Part shown: positions 8,000 through 18,281 of the stretch, one piece after another
Numbering within the stretch: the first letter of the stretch is position 1
Layout: every line of letters starts with the position of its first letter
NCBI GenBank assembly: GCA_044867425.1
Contig: JBIOUX010000051.1
Span: forward strand, 10,310-74,309
DNA length: 64,000 bases
Reading direction: 5' to 3'
Source: CAWBJP01 sp044867425
GTDB lineage: Bacteria > Actinomycetota > Acidimicrobiia > IMCC26256 > BP-133
The notes under the pieces: model-generated
Told to the model about the DNA's origin: nothing
What the model saw: the letters and a program-made list of their open reading frames with translations, nothing else
The model's database searches: none
Made by a program: the position numbers and the translations under genes

Positions 8000-9069
8000 A
8001 TGGTCGCGGCTACGAAGTGGATTCTCCGGCCCTGGGAGCGGGAGCTGTTCACCGGCTGCCGGCGGGCCTGGGATCTCGGCGCCCGGGAGCGCCAGAACTG
8101 GGAGCCGGCGGCACCATTGCGGGTCTTCGATCTGAACGAGGCCGTGCGCGACGCCCTGGCCGTCTACTACTTCCCCGGGATGTGGAGCTGGAGCCGGGCC
8201 ATCGTCCGGCCGCTGGCCACCGAGGGGTTCGTCAAGTCGATGGCGCGCCAGCGAAGCGCCTACGAGGCCGCCTACGAGCTGAGGCCGGAAGAGGAGCGGG
8301 ACTACGAGGAGCAGCTGGCGGCGGGCAAAGCCCTACTGGAGGCGTACTACGACTGGGCTCCCACCCGGGACGAGAAGCTGACGCCCTTGTCGGTGGAGGC
8401 CCTGTTCGACGTGACCGTCACCGATCCGGCTCACCCGGAGCGGGGCCTGCTCACGCCGGCGGGCCAGGGCGTCGACTACCGGGTGCGGATCGACCTGGCC
8501 ATGGTGGACAGCGCCGGGCGGAACTGGGTGGTGGCCCACGGCCTGGTGGTGGGGCCCTGGCCGGCACTGGACCTGCTGCTGCTCGACGAGCAGTTGCTCA
8601 ACCGGACGTGGGCCTGGGAACGGCACTTCCTGGCCCAGGCCCGGGGCACCATCCACAACGAGTTGCGCCTCGACCCGCCGGGGTCCGACCCGGAACTGTG
8701 GACCGGTAAGCGCATCCAGCAGGTGGGCAACCCCAGCTTCCGGCGGACCACCATCCGCCGCCGGCGCCCCGAGATCGACGGTGTGGACGAGCGGGTGGCC
8801 GCCCAGGTGCTCGAGATGTCCTCGCCCGAAGTGCCCTGCTACCCGAGCCCGGCGGTCGACCGCTTTGCGCCCTGCAACTTCCGCTCCCCCTGCCTGGCCC
8901 TCCAGCAGGGCCAGGACGCCGGGGAGATCCTCTCCCAGCGCTACCGCAAGCGCACCACCCCCGACTTCGAGCCCGGCCGGCTGGGCTCGGTGTGGGGCTT
9001 CGTGCCCCACCGAAGCGACGAGAGCCGGGTGCGGCTCAACCCGCCGCGAACCCAGCCGCCGGAGTCCCC

Positions 9070-9088
<19 letters not shown>
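8000..9088 (+). CDS. PD-(D/E)XK/Cas4-like iron-sulfur protein, possibly catalytically inactive
   Basis: 362 residues from ATG 8000. The layout resembles RecB/AddB/Cas4-type nucleases with a split four-Cys iron-sulfur site: one Cys in an N-terminal helix (LFTGCRRAWDLG) and three near the C-terminus (VPCYPS, APCNF, SPCLAL). The core strand YRVRIDLAM carries the expected Asp, but the next strand, where an ExK motif should be, reads NWVVAHGLVVG, so the lysine and acidic residue look lost. It may bind DNA without cutting, or the family call may be wrong. Convergent with valS, overlapping it by 19 bases. Confidence 0.5.
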
Positions 9089-11747
<2,659 letters not shown>

Positions 11748-11748
<1 letters not shown>

Positions 11749-11834
11749 CAGGACCTGCGGGGCAGGGACTGGCGGCCGGGGCTGGGGCCCCCGGCCGCTC
11801 TGCGATGAGCCGCCAGGCGAAGAGCCATAGACAT
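11748..11834 (-). CDS. Possible leaderless upstream ORF of valS, 28 codons
   Basis: ATG at 11834 lies 8 nt after a TACAAT box and opens a 28-codon frame (MSMALRLAAHRR...PRRS) whose TGA stop shares bases with an ATG in the valS frame (TGATG). The peptide has six Arg and no Val, so it is not a valine attenuator. It could set valS translation by coupling, or be chance; only the geometry supports it. Confidence 0.3.
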
Positions 11835-11842
11835 GGCGGGAG

Positions 11843-11848
11843 ATTGTA
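11843..11848 (-). promoter_or_regulatory. -10 box upstream of valS
   Basis: TACAAT on the minus strand in GC-rich DNA, close to consensus. No -35 consensus at the right distance. The predicted start of transcription falls at or next to the ATG at 11834. Confidence 0.45.
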
Positions 11849-11887
11849 CGGGGGTGGGCCCCCTCCACCGCCGCTCAAATCACTCGT

Positions 11888-12877
11888 TCAGACGAGGCGG
11901 GTGACCAGCGGCTTGTCGTGGGGGATCTTCCGTCCGGAAGCGATGGCGTCGTCGAGCGCCATCCTCAGCTCCGCCACCGAAGCCGGGACGTGCCCGTTGC
12001 CGGCCGCCTCCCGGACCTTCTCGGCGCCCCGGGCGATCGCCGGCTTGGCCCGTTCCAGAGCCGGCTCGACGTAGGGCCGCGACTTCTCGACCGCCTTCTT
12101 GGCCGCCTGGCGCGACCGTCCCGCCGCTTCCTTGGCGGCCGCATTGGCCACCTCCCTCGATCGCTCGGCTGCCGCCTTGGCCGTCTGGGCCGCCTCCTGC
12201 TTGGCCGCCTTCTCCGCCGCCGCCCGGGACTTCTCCGCCGCCGCCTCCGCCATCCGGCGGGATTCCGCCGCCGCCTTCTCCGCCGCCTGGCGCGACTTGG
12301 CCGCCGCCTTCTCGGCGACGCGGCGCGACTCCCCCGCCGCCTTGGCCGCCAGCTTCTCCGCCATCTTCTCGGCCTTCGCCGCCGCCTTCTCGGCCATCTT
12401 GCGCGACTCCGCCGCCTGGGCGCGAGCCGCCTTCTCCAGCCGCTTGGCCGACCCGGCCGCCTGCTTGCGGGCCGCCTTCTCCATCCGCCGCCCGGCCTTC
12501 ATCGCCGCCTTGGTCGCCTTCTGGCGCCGGCGCTCAACGATTTCCTGGGCGTGCTCGAGCACCTCGGGGGCGGACGCCGCCGCCTCCTGCACCTGCTCGG
12601 ACACGGCCTCCATCATCTCGGCCACCTTGCCCGGGAGGGCACGGGCCACTTCGGCCACCATGCCCAGGCCCTCGGAACGCGCCCGCTTCGCCCTCGTCCG
12701 GCCGCGGATGGCCAGGCCGGTGCCCACCAAGCCGCCGCCGGCGGCGCCGATGGCGGCACCCTTCCCGGCGGTCACGAGCGCCTCCTTGCCCTCCTGGCCC
12801 TGCTTCCGGGCGTAGGCGTACCCTGCTCCTCCCCCGGCCGCCGACCCCACCACCATGGTCTTCACGATCGTTGCCAT
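11888..12877 (-). CDS. Ala/Lys/Glu-rich LEA-like coiled-coil protein
   Basis: 329 residues from ATG 12877, chosen because AGGA lies 7 nt before it (a GTG two codons upstream has no room for a site). A Gly-rich hydrophobic start (VVGSAAGGGAGYAYARK and GAAIGAAGGGLVGTG, glycine-zipper-like) is followed by a long helix of about 11-residue repeats such as AEKAAAKAEKMAEKLAAKAAGES, with Ala, Lys, Glu and Arg dominating. This resembles plant group 3 LEA and bacterial histone-H1-like proteins. A role in membrane-associated desiccation protection or DNA binding is inferred from composition only. No close relative recognised. Confidence 0.7.
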   Translation of the reverse strand: MATIVKTMVVGSAAGGGAGYAYARKQGQEGKEALVTAGKGAAIGAAGGGLVGTGLAIRGRTRAKRARSEGLGMVAEVARALPGKVAEMMEAVSEQVQEAAASAPEVLEHAQEIVERRRQKATKAAMKAGRRMEKAARKQAAGSAKRLEKAARAQAAESRKMAEKAAAKAEKMAEKLAAKAAGESRRVAEKAAAKSRQAAEKAAAESRRMAEAAAEKSRAAAEKAAKQEAAQTAKAAAERSREVANAAAKEAAGRSRQAAKKAVEKSRPYVEPALERAKPAIARGAEKVREAAGNGHVPASVAELRMALDDAIASGRKIPHDKPLVTRLV

Positions 12878-12923
12878 GGTCACGTCCTACCCCACCCTGG
12901 CAGATTTAGCCACCCGGAACGAT

Positions 12924-12972
12924 GAGGTGGTTGCGCCTCTCCCCCTCAGAGGGGGTCGAACGCGACCACCTC
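12924..12972. terminator. Nested hairpin after clpX
   Basis: Outer arms 12924-12935 and 12961-12972 pair over 12 bp with one wobble (GAGGTGGTTGCG / CGCGACCACCTC). Inside sits a perfect 6-bp hairpin, CCCCCT-CAG-AGGGGG (12941-12955). It lies between the clpX stop and the next gene on the same strand. There is no T-run, so it could be a terminator, a 3' stabilising structure or a protein-binding site. Confidence 0.5.
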
Positions 12973-13009
12973 CGGGAAACCCTCCCCGGGGGGCGAGGTC
13001 GAGGTCGGG

Positions 13010-14275
13010 CTAGGCGCTGCGCTTGCGCTCGGCGGCGGGCTCCACCCTCGGCACCAGGGTGGGATGCACCTTGTCGAGCACCACGGTGCGGTCGATGACG
13101 CACTTGCCCACGTCGTTGCGGGAGGGCAGCTCGTACATCACGTTGAGCAGCACCTCCTCGAGGATGGCCCGGAGTCCCCGGGCCCCGGTCCCCCGCAGGA
13201 GGGCCTGGTCAGCGATCGACTGGAGCGCCTCGTCGTCGAACTCCAGCTCCACGTTGTCGAACTGGAAGAACTTCTGGAACTGCTTGGCCAGGGCGTTCTT
13301 CGGCTCGACCAGGATCCGCACCAGGGCGTCCTGGTCCAGGCTGCTCACCGCGCCGATGACGGGGAGGCGGCCGATGAACTCGGGGATGAGCCCGAACTTG
13401 AGCAGGTCCTCGGGCAGCACCTGGGAGAGGATGACCCCCAGCTCCTTCTCCTCCGCCTTGCGGATGTCGGCCCCGAAGCCGATCCCCTTGTGGCCGATGC
13501 GGCTCTCGATGATCTTCTCGATGCCGGCGAAGGCCCCGCCGCAGATGAAGAGAACGTTGGTGGTGTCGATCTGGATGAACTCCTGGTGGGGGTGCTTGCG
13601 GCCCCCCTGGGGCGGCACCGAGGCCGTCGTCCCCTCCAGGATCTTGAGCAGGGCCTGCTGGACCCCCTCGCCCGAGACGTCCCGGGTGATCGACGGGTTC
13701 TCGGCCTTGCGGGCGATCTTGTCGATCTCGTCGATGTAGATGATCCCCGTCTCGGCCTTCTTGACGTCGTAGTCGGCCGCCTGGATCAGCTTGAGGAGGA
13801 TGTTCTCGACGTCCTCGCCCACGTAGCCGGCTTCGGTCAGGGCGGTGGCGTCGGCGATGGCGAAGGGGACGTTGAGCAGGCGAGCCATCGTCTGGGCCAG
13901 CAGCGTCTTGCCGCAACCGGTGGGCCCGATGAGGAGGATGTTCGACTTCTGCAGCTCGATCTCGGGGTCCCCGTAGGCGCCGGCCTCAACCCGCTTGTAG
14001 TGGTTGTAGACGGCCACGGCCAGGATCTTCTTGGCCTGGTCCTGCCCGATCACGTAGTCGTTCAGGAACTCGAAGATCTCTTTGGGCTTGGGGAGCTCGT
14101 CCCACTTCACCTCGGAGGTCTGGGACAGCTCCTCCTCGATGATCTCGTTGCACAGGTCGATGCATTCATCACAGATGTAGACGCCGGGGCCGGCGATCAG
14201 CTTCTTCACCTGCTTCTGGCTCTTTCCACAGAAAGAGCACTTCAGCAGGTCCCCTCCGTCGCCGAACTTGGCCAC
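13010..14275 (-). CDS. clpX: ClpX, ATP-dependent protease unfoldase
   Basis: 421 residues from GTG 14275. AAA+ unfoldase that feeds ssrA-tagged and regulatory proteins to ClpP. N-terminal zinc-binding domain with four Cys (LKCSFCGKS and YICDECIDLC), Walker A GPTGCGKTLLAQ near residue 117, Walker B IIYIDEIDKIA, pore loop GYVGED, and the IGF-type ClpP-docking loop as HKGIGFGAD. Follows clpP by 52 nt in the tig-clpP-clpX order. Confidence 0.97.
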   Translation of the reverse strand: MAKFGDGGDLLKCSFCGKSQKQVKKLIAGPGVYICDECIDLCNEIIEEELSQTSEVKWDELPKPKEIFEFLNDYVIGQDQAKKILAVAVYNHYKRVEAGAYGDPEIELQKSNILLIGPTGCGKTLLAQTMARLLNVPFAIADATALTEAGYVGEDVENILLKLIQAADYDVKKAETGIIYIDEIDKIARKAENPSITRDVSGEGVQQALLKILEGTTASVPPQGGRKHPHQEFIQIDTTNVLFICGGAFAGIEKIIESRIGHKGIGFGADIRKAEEKELGVILSQVLPEDLLKFGLIPEFIGRLPVIGAVSSLDQDALVRILVEPKNALAKQFQKFFQFDNVELEFDDEALQSIADQALLRGTGARGLRAILEEVLLNVMYELPSRNDVGKCVIDRTVVLDKVHPTLVPRVEPAAERKRSA

Positions 14276-14327
14276 CGGTCCGTCCCCTCCCCGACCCGTC
14301 CCGCCGATCTTCCCTGCTCTCCCGGAC

Positions 14328-14963
14328 CTAGCTCACACCCGCCGCTGTGGCGACCGCGGCCAGCTCCCGGTTGGTGAGTACCTCGTCGATGAGGCCGTAC
14401 TCCTTGGCTTCCTCCGCGCTCATGATGAAGTCGCGGTCGGAGTCCTTGCGCACCCGCTCGACCGACTGGCCGGTGTGGTGGGCCAGGATCTCCTCCAACA
14501 AGTTTCGCATGCGGATGATCTCCTTGGCCTGGATCTCGATGTCCACCGCCTGGCCGGCGGCGCCGCCGTGCGGCTGGTGGATGAGGATCCGGGCGTGGGG
14601 CAGGGCGTAGCGCTTGCCGTCGCTGCCCGCCCCCAGGAGGACCGCGGCCGCGGAGGCGGCCTGCCCGAAGCAGATGGTGCGGATGTCGCACTTGATGTAC
14701 TGCATGGTGTCGTAGATGGCGAAGAGCGCCGTGATCTCCCCGCCAGGCGAGTTGATGTAGATGCTGATGTCCTGGTCCGGGTTCTCGCTCTCGAGGAACA
14801 GCATCTGGGCGGAGACCACATTGGCGACGAAGTCGTCGATGGGGGTGCCCAGGAAGATGATGCGGTCCTTCAGGAGCCGAGAGAAGAGGTCCCACCCTTT
14901 TTCCCCTCGCGGGGTGCTCTCGTAGACGTTGGGGATGACCACGTTCCGGATGGGTTCGATCAC
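14328..14963 (-). CDS. clpP: ClpP proteolytic subunit
   Basis: 211 residues. Serine protease of the Clp complex. The catalytic Ser is in GQAASAAAVLL, the His in ILIHQPHGG and the Asp in DSDRDFIM; the handle helix and the GLIDEVL segment are intact. GTG start at 14963 overlaps the tig stop (GTGA), so it is coupled to trigger factor. Actinobacteria often carry two clpP genes; only one is here. Confidence 0.97.
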   Translation of the reverse strand: MIEPIRNVVIPNVYESTPRGEKGWDLFSRLLKDRIIFLGTPIDDFVANVVSAQMLFLESENPDQDISIYINSPGGEITALFAIYDTMQYIKCDIRTICFGQAASAAAVLLGAGSDGKRYALPHARILIHQPHGGAAGQAVDIEIQAKEIIRMRNLLEEILAHHTGQSVERVRKDSDRDFIMSAEEAKEYGLIDEVLTNRELAAVATAAGVS

Positions 14964-16288
14964 GCTTCGGCACTCCTCTCGGACAGGTCGAGCGGCTTGC
15001 CCTCCTCGTCGAACACCACGGCGTGGTCGACGAGGAACTGCAGCGCCTTCCCTCTAGACAACTCAGAGCGTACCGCCTCCAGACCCCGACCGCGTTCGAT
15101 CTCCTTGCGCAACTGGGCCGGTTTGACCTTCGAGCCCTCGGCCAGCCGGACGACCTCGGCCTCGACCTCTTCGTCGCTCACCGTGAGCTCCTCCTGGGTG
15201 GCGACGGCCCGCAGCGCGAGGTCGGCTTTCACGGCCCCGACGGCCTGCTCCCGCACGGTGCCCACCAGCTGCTCCTCGGTCGTGCCGGTGGCGGCCAGGT
15301 ACTGCTCGATGGTGGCTCCCTGGTCGGAGAGGCGGTGGATGATGGAGTGCAGACGGCGCTCCAGCTCCTCGTTGACCAGGGCCTCGGGGATGTCGATGTC
15401 GACCAGGCCCCCCACCGCGTCAAGAAGGCGTTCCCGCAGGGCGACCTGGCCCTGGATGCGGCGCACGGCGTCCATGCGGGTGCGGATGTCGGTGCGCAGG
15501 TCCTCCAGGCTGTCGAACTCGCTGGCCTCCTTCACCCACTCGTCGGTGGGCTCGGGCAGGACCTTCCGCTTGGTCTCCTTCACCAGGACCTGGAACGACA
15601 CCTCCTCGCCGGCACGTTCCCCCCAGCGCTCACCCAGGACGTCGTTGAAGCGGACGATGTCCCCGGGCCGGCGCCCGTCCAGCTCGGCGTCGAGCTTGGG
15701 GGAGACGAGCTCGGAACCCACCTCGTAGAGGAAGTCGCTGGCGGTCAGGCCTGGCACCTCCTCGTCGTGGACGTAGCCCTTGATGTTGAGCTGGGCGTAG
15801 TCGCCGGCCTTGAGGGGGGAGGCGGAGTCCTCCAGGTCGGCGAAGCGCTCCCTCAGCCCGTCGACCTGGGCGTCAACGTCGGTCTCGGCCACGGCCGGGA
15901 CGGGCACGGTGATCTGGAGGCCCTCGTAGCCGGTGATCCGGGGCTGGGGGCGGACCTCGACCACGGCGTCGAACTCGACGTCGCCCGACTCCTGGCCGGC
16001 GGTGATGTCGATCTCCGGCGGGGCGATGGTGTCGAGCGCCTCGGCCGTCACCGCCTGGGCGTAGTAGTCGGGCAGGGCGTCCCGGAGGGCCTGCTCCCGG
16101 GCCAGCTCGGTTCCCAGGTGGTTCTCCAGGATGCGCCGGGGGGCCTTGCCCGGACGGAAGCCGGGGATGCGCACCTCCCGGGCCAGCTTGCGGAAGGCGG
16201 CGTCGATGGCGGACTCGAACTCGCTGGCGGGAACGGCCACACGGAGGCGGACCTTGTTGCCCTCCAGCGTCTCGATCGAGGTTTCCAT
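14960..16288 (-). CDS. tig: Trigger factor
   Basis: 442 residues. Ribosome-associated chaperone and prolyl isomerase. N-terminal ribosome-docking motif GFRPGKAPRRI near residue 43, a central FKBP-like domain (about residues 155-245, with KAGDYAQLNIKGYV), and a helical C-terminal arm domain. ATG at 16288. First gene of the tig-clpP-clpX operon, so folding and degradation of new proteins are co-expressed. Confidence 0.96.
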   Translation of the reverse strand: METSIETLEGNKVRLRVAVPASEFESAIDAAFRKLAREVRIPGFRPGKAPRRILENHLGTELAREQALRDALPDYYAQAVTAEALDTIAPPEIDITAGQESGDVEFDAVVEVRPQPRITGYEGLQITVPVPAVAETDVDAQVDGLRERFADLEDSASPLKAGDYAQLNIKGYVHDEEVPGLTASDFLYEVGSELVSPKLDAELDGRRPGDIVRFNDVLGERWGERAGEEVSFQVLVKETKRKVLPEPTDEWVKEASEFDSLEDLRTDIRTRMDAVRRIQGQVALRERLLDAVGGLVDIDIPEALVNEELERRLHSIIHRLSDQGATIEQYLAATGTTEEQLVGTVREQAVGAVKADLALRAVATQEELTVSDEEVEAEVVRLAEGSKVKPAQLRKEIERGRGLEAVRSELSRGKALQFLVDHAVVFDEEGKPLDLSERSAEA

Positions 16289-16299
16289 AAGGGACGGGG

Positions 16300-16305
16300 A
16301 GTGTA
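16300..16305 (-). promoter_or_regulatory. -10 box upstream of tig
   Basis: TACACT on the minus strand, 11 nt before the tig ATG, directly after a small stem (AGCGG-AAAAG-CCGCT). Probably the operon promoter with a very short leader. No clear -35. Confidence 0.4.
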
Positions 16306-16345
16306 CCAGCGGCTTTTCCGCTCTCCGGAGGGCCGGCCGGGGACT

Positions 16346-17593
16346 TCAGCGCGGCGTGAAGCGGACCGGGAGGGAGTCGAGGGCCCGGATGGCCAGGCCG
16401 GGGCGGCGGACCGGCTCCGCCAGCATCTCCAGGGCGCAGAACCGCTCCCGGAGGCCGGCGAAGACGAGGTGGCCCTCCATGCGGGCCAGCCGGGCGCCCA
16501 GGCAGAAGTGCAGGCCCCAGGCGAAGGCCAGGTGGAGGTTGTCGGTTCGGGCGACGTCGAAGCGGTCCGGGTGCGGGAAGCGGGCCGGGTCGCGGTTGGC
16601 GGCGGCCAGCATGGCGAACACGGTGTCGCCTTCCCGGAGCCGTTGGCCGTCGAGCTCGGTGTCCTCCAGGACGAGGCGGTGGACGAACTGGACCGGGGTG
16701 TCGTAGCGCAGGATCTCCTCCACCGCCGGTGCGACGAGACCGGGGTCGGCCAGCAGGCGGGTCATCTCGCCGGGGTGGCGGAACAGGGAGAGGAGGCCGT
16801 TGCCGATCAGGTTGGTGGTGGTGAGGAACCCGGCGATGAAGAGCAGGGTCACCGTGGAGTAGAGCTCGTCGTAGCTGAGGTCACCCTGCTCGTAGCGAAG
16901 AACGAAGGCGGACAGGAGGTCGTCGGCGGGGCGGGCCCGGCGCTCGGTGATGAGCGCCCTGAAGTACGCCTCGAGCTCGTCGCCGGCCCGTTCCACCTCT
17001 TTGGTGCCTTCTGGGGTGGGGTTGGGCTGGTCGGAGGAGACGAGGGTGCGGATGAGGGGCTGGAACCAGTCGCGGTCGCCGGCGGGAACGCCCATCAGCT
17101 CGCTGATCACGGTGACGGGCAGTGGATAGGCCAGCTCCATCATGACGTCGGCGTCGCCCATGGCCGCCAGCCGGTCGAGGCGCTCGTCGACCAGCTCGGC
17201 CACCCGGGGCCGCAGCGCCTCCATGGACGGCGGGATGAACGCCCCTTTGGCCACGCCCCGCAGCCGGGTGTGCTCCGGCGGGTTGGAGGTGATCATGGAC
17301 GGCCGGGAACGACGTTCCGCCAGGCGCACCCGGGATTCGTCCACGCCGTGGCGCCGCACGACGAACTGGGCGGATTTGCCGATGCGGGCGTCACCAAGGA
17401 CCTGGCGGCAGCCCTCGAAGCCGGAGACGTACCACACCCCGTCCAGCCCACTGCGGTGGACGGGTGCCAGCTCCCGGAGCCGGTGGTAATGAGGGTAGGG
17501 GTCGGCATGGCCCTCGGCGGTGGCCATCACGACGTGGAGGACCTCGTCGGCCTCCTCCCCCACCAGTCGCGTCGACGTGGCCGTGACCGCCAT
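16346..17593 (-). CDS. Cytochrome P450 with atypical I-helix
   Basis: 415 residues from ATG 17593. Soluble bacterial P450. Heme-Cys loop FAWGLHFCLGARLAR (Cys364), ExxR as EEILR (293-296), and the N-terminal DPYPHYHRLRELAPVH typical of bacterial CYPs. In the I-helix the conserved A-G-x-E/D-T-T reads AGFLTT (254-259): Leu257 replaces the acidic residue that helps deliver protons to bound oxygen. Some P450s that use the substrate or peroxide lack it. No redox partner gene is adjacent; the substrate cannot be read from sequence. Confidence 0.93.
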   Translation of the reverse strand: MAVTATSTRLVGEEADEVLHVVMATAEGHADPYPHYHRLRELAPVHRSGLDGVWYVSGFEGCRQVLGDARIGKSAQFVVRRHGVDESRVRLAERRSRPSMITSNPPEHTRLRGVAKGAFIPPSMEALRPRVAELVDERLDRLAAMGDADVMMELAYPLPVTVISELMGVPAGDRDWFQPLIRTLVSSDQPNPTPEGTKEVERAGDELEAYFRALITERRARPADDLLSAFVLRYEQGDLSYDELYSTVTLLFIAGFLTTTNLIGNGLLSLFRHPGEMTRLLADPGLVAPAVEEILRYDTPVQFVHRLVLEDTELDGQRLREGDTVFAMLAAANRDPARFPHPDRFDVARTDNLHLAFAWGLHFCLGARLARMEGHLVFAGLRERFCALEMLAEPVRRPGLAIRALDSLPVRFTPR

Positions 17594-17639
17594 GCACCCT
17601 CCCTGCCGTTCCCCCGAGAGTTCCCGAGCGTAGACGCGC

Positions 17640-17666
17640 CGAAGGCGGCCGCTTGGGCCGCCTTCG
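17640..17666 (-). terminator. Strong hairpin between orphan gene and P450
   Basis: Perfect 11-bp stem with a 5-nt loop (CGAAGGCGGCC-GCTTG-GGCCGCCTTCG), 27 nt after the stop of the upstream minus-strand gene. No T-run follows. Likely ends that transcript. Confidence 0.5.
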
Positions 17667-17692
17667 AAAGGTGCTGCTGCGGTTCGGGCCGC

Positions 17693-18073
17693 CTAGGCGG
17701 CGTCGACCTCGGGGGTCTCGGCGGTCTCGGGGGCCGGGGGCGCCAGAGCGGCGTCGAGACGGGCGGTCACCGTCTCCCAGCTCGGGTAGCGGGTGGCCAG
17801 GTCGGACAGGTCCCGGCGGAGCCGGTCGCCGTGGTTGGAGCCGGCGAGCTCGACCAGGGCGGCGATGAACTTCTCGGAGGCGACGGGGAAGCGCAGGGTG
17901 CGCCCGTCCCGGGGGTCGAGGACGTAGGCGTGCGTCCCACCGCCGAGAGGCACGATGCGGGTGGCGTCGGCCGAGGCGATGTACGCCTCCTTCTGGCCGC
18001 TGGTCCGCATGGAGGCCCGGGCCGTCTTTGACTGCAGGCCGCCGTCGTCCTTGTTCTTGACCTTGCCCGCCAT
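17693..18073 (-). CDS. Small hypothetical protein, 126 residues
   Basis: Start chosen at ATG 18073, which has a strong GAGGAGG site before it; the frame stays open upstream without coding character. Lys/Ser/Gly-rich start (MAGKVKNKDDGGLQSK), a beta-rich middle (ATRIVPLGGGTHAYVLDPRDGRTLRFP) and an Ala/Pro/Glu-rich tail. Not recognised. It stands alone between a hairpin and about 200 bases of upstream DNA that should hold its promoter. Confidence 0.7.
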   Translation of the reverse strand: MAGKVKNKDDGGLQSKTARASMRTSGQKEAYIASADATRIVPLGGGTHAYVLDPRDGRTLRFPVASEKFIAALVELAGSNHGDRLRRDLSDLATRYPSWETVTARLDAALAPPAPETAETPEVDAA

Positions 18074-18281
18074 TGCGGTTCCTCCTCGCTCCCCGTCTCC
18101 GAGCCCTCGCCCGGCACGTTTGTCCTGACTCTCTCTCGACACTTGCGCGGCGCGACTTGAGAGAAACTTCGCGGCTTTTGCTCCCCCAGCCGAATGCTCT
18201 CTCGCCCCGTGCGAAGCGGGAAACATAGCGGAACGGAACGGACCGTAAGAACTGATTCCGGTGGTCCAGCTCCCCGAACGG

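Noticed and set aside
15023..18031. 1002-residue plus-strand frame
   Set aside because: Antisense of tig and the P450; Gly/Val/Leu/Asp-rich mirror of GC-rich codons with no recognisable motif.
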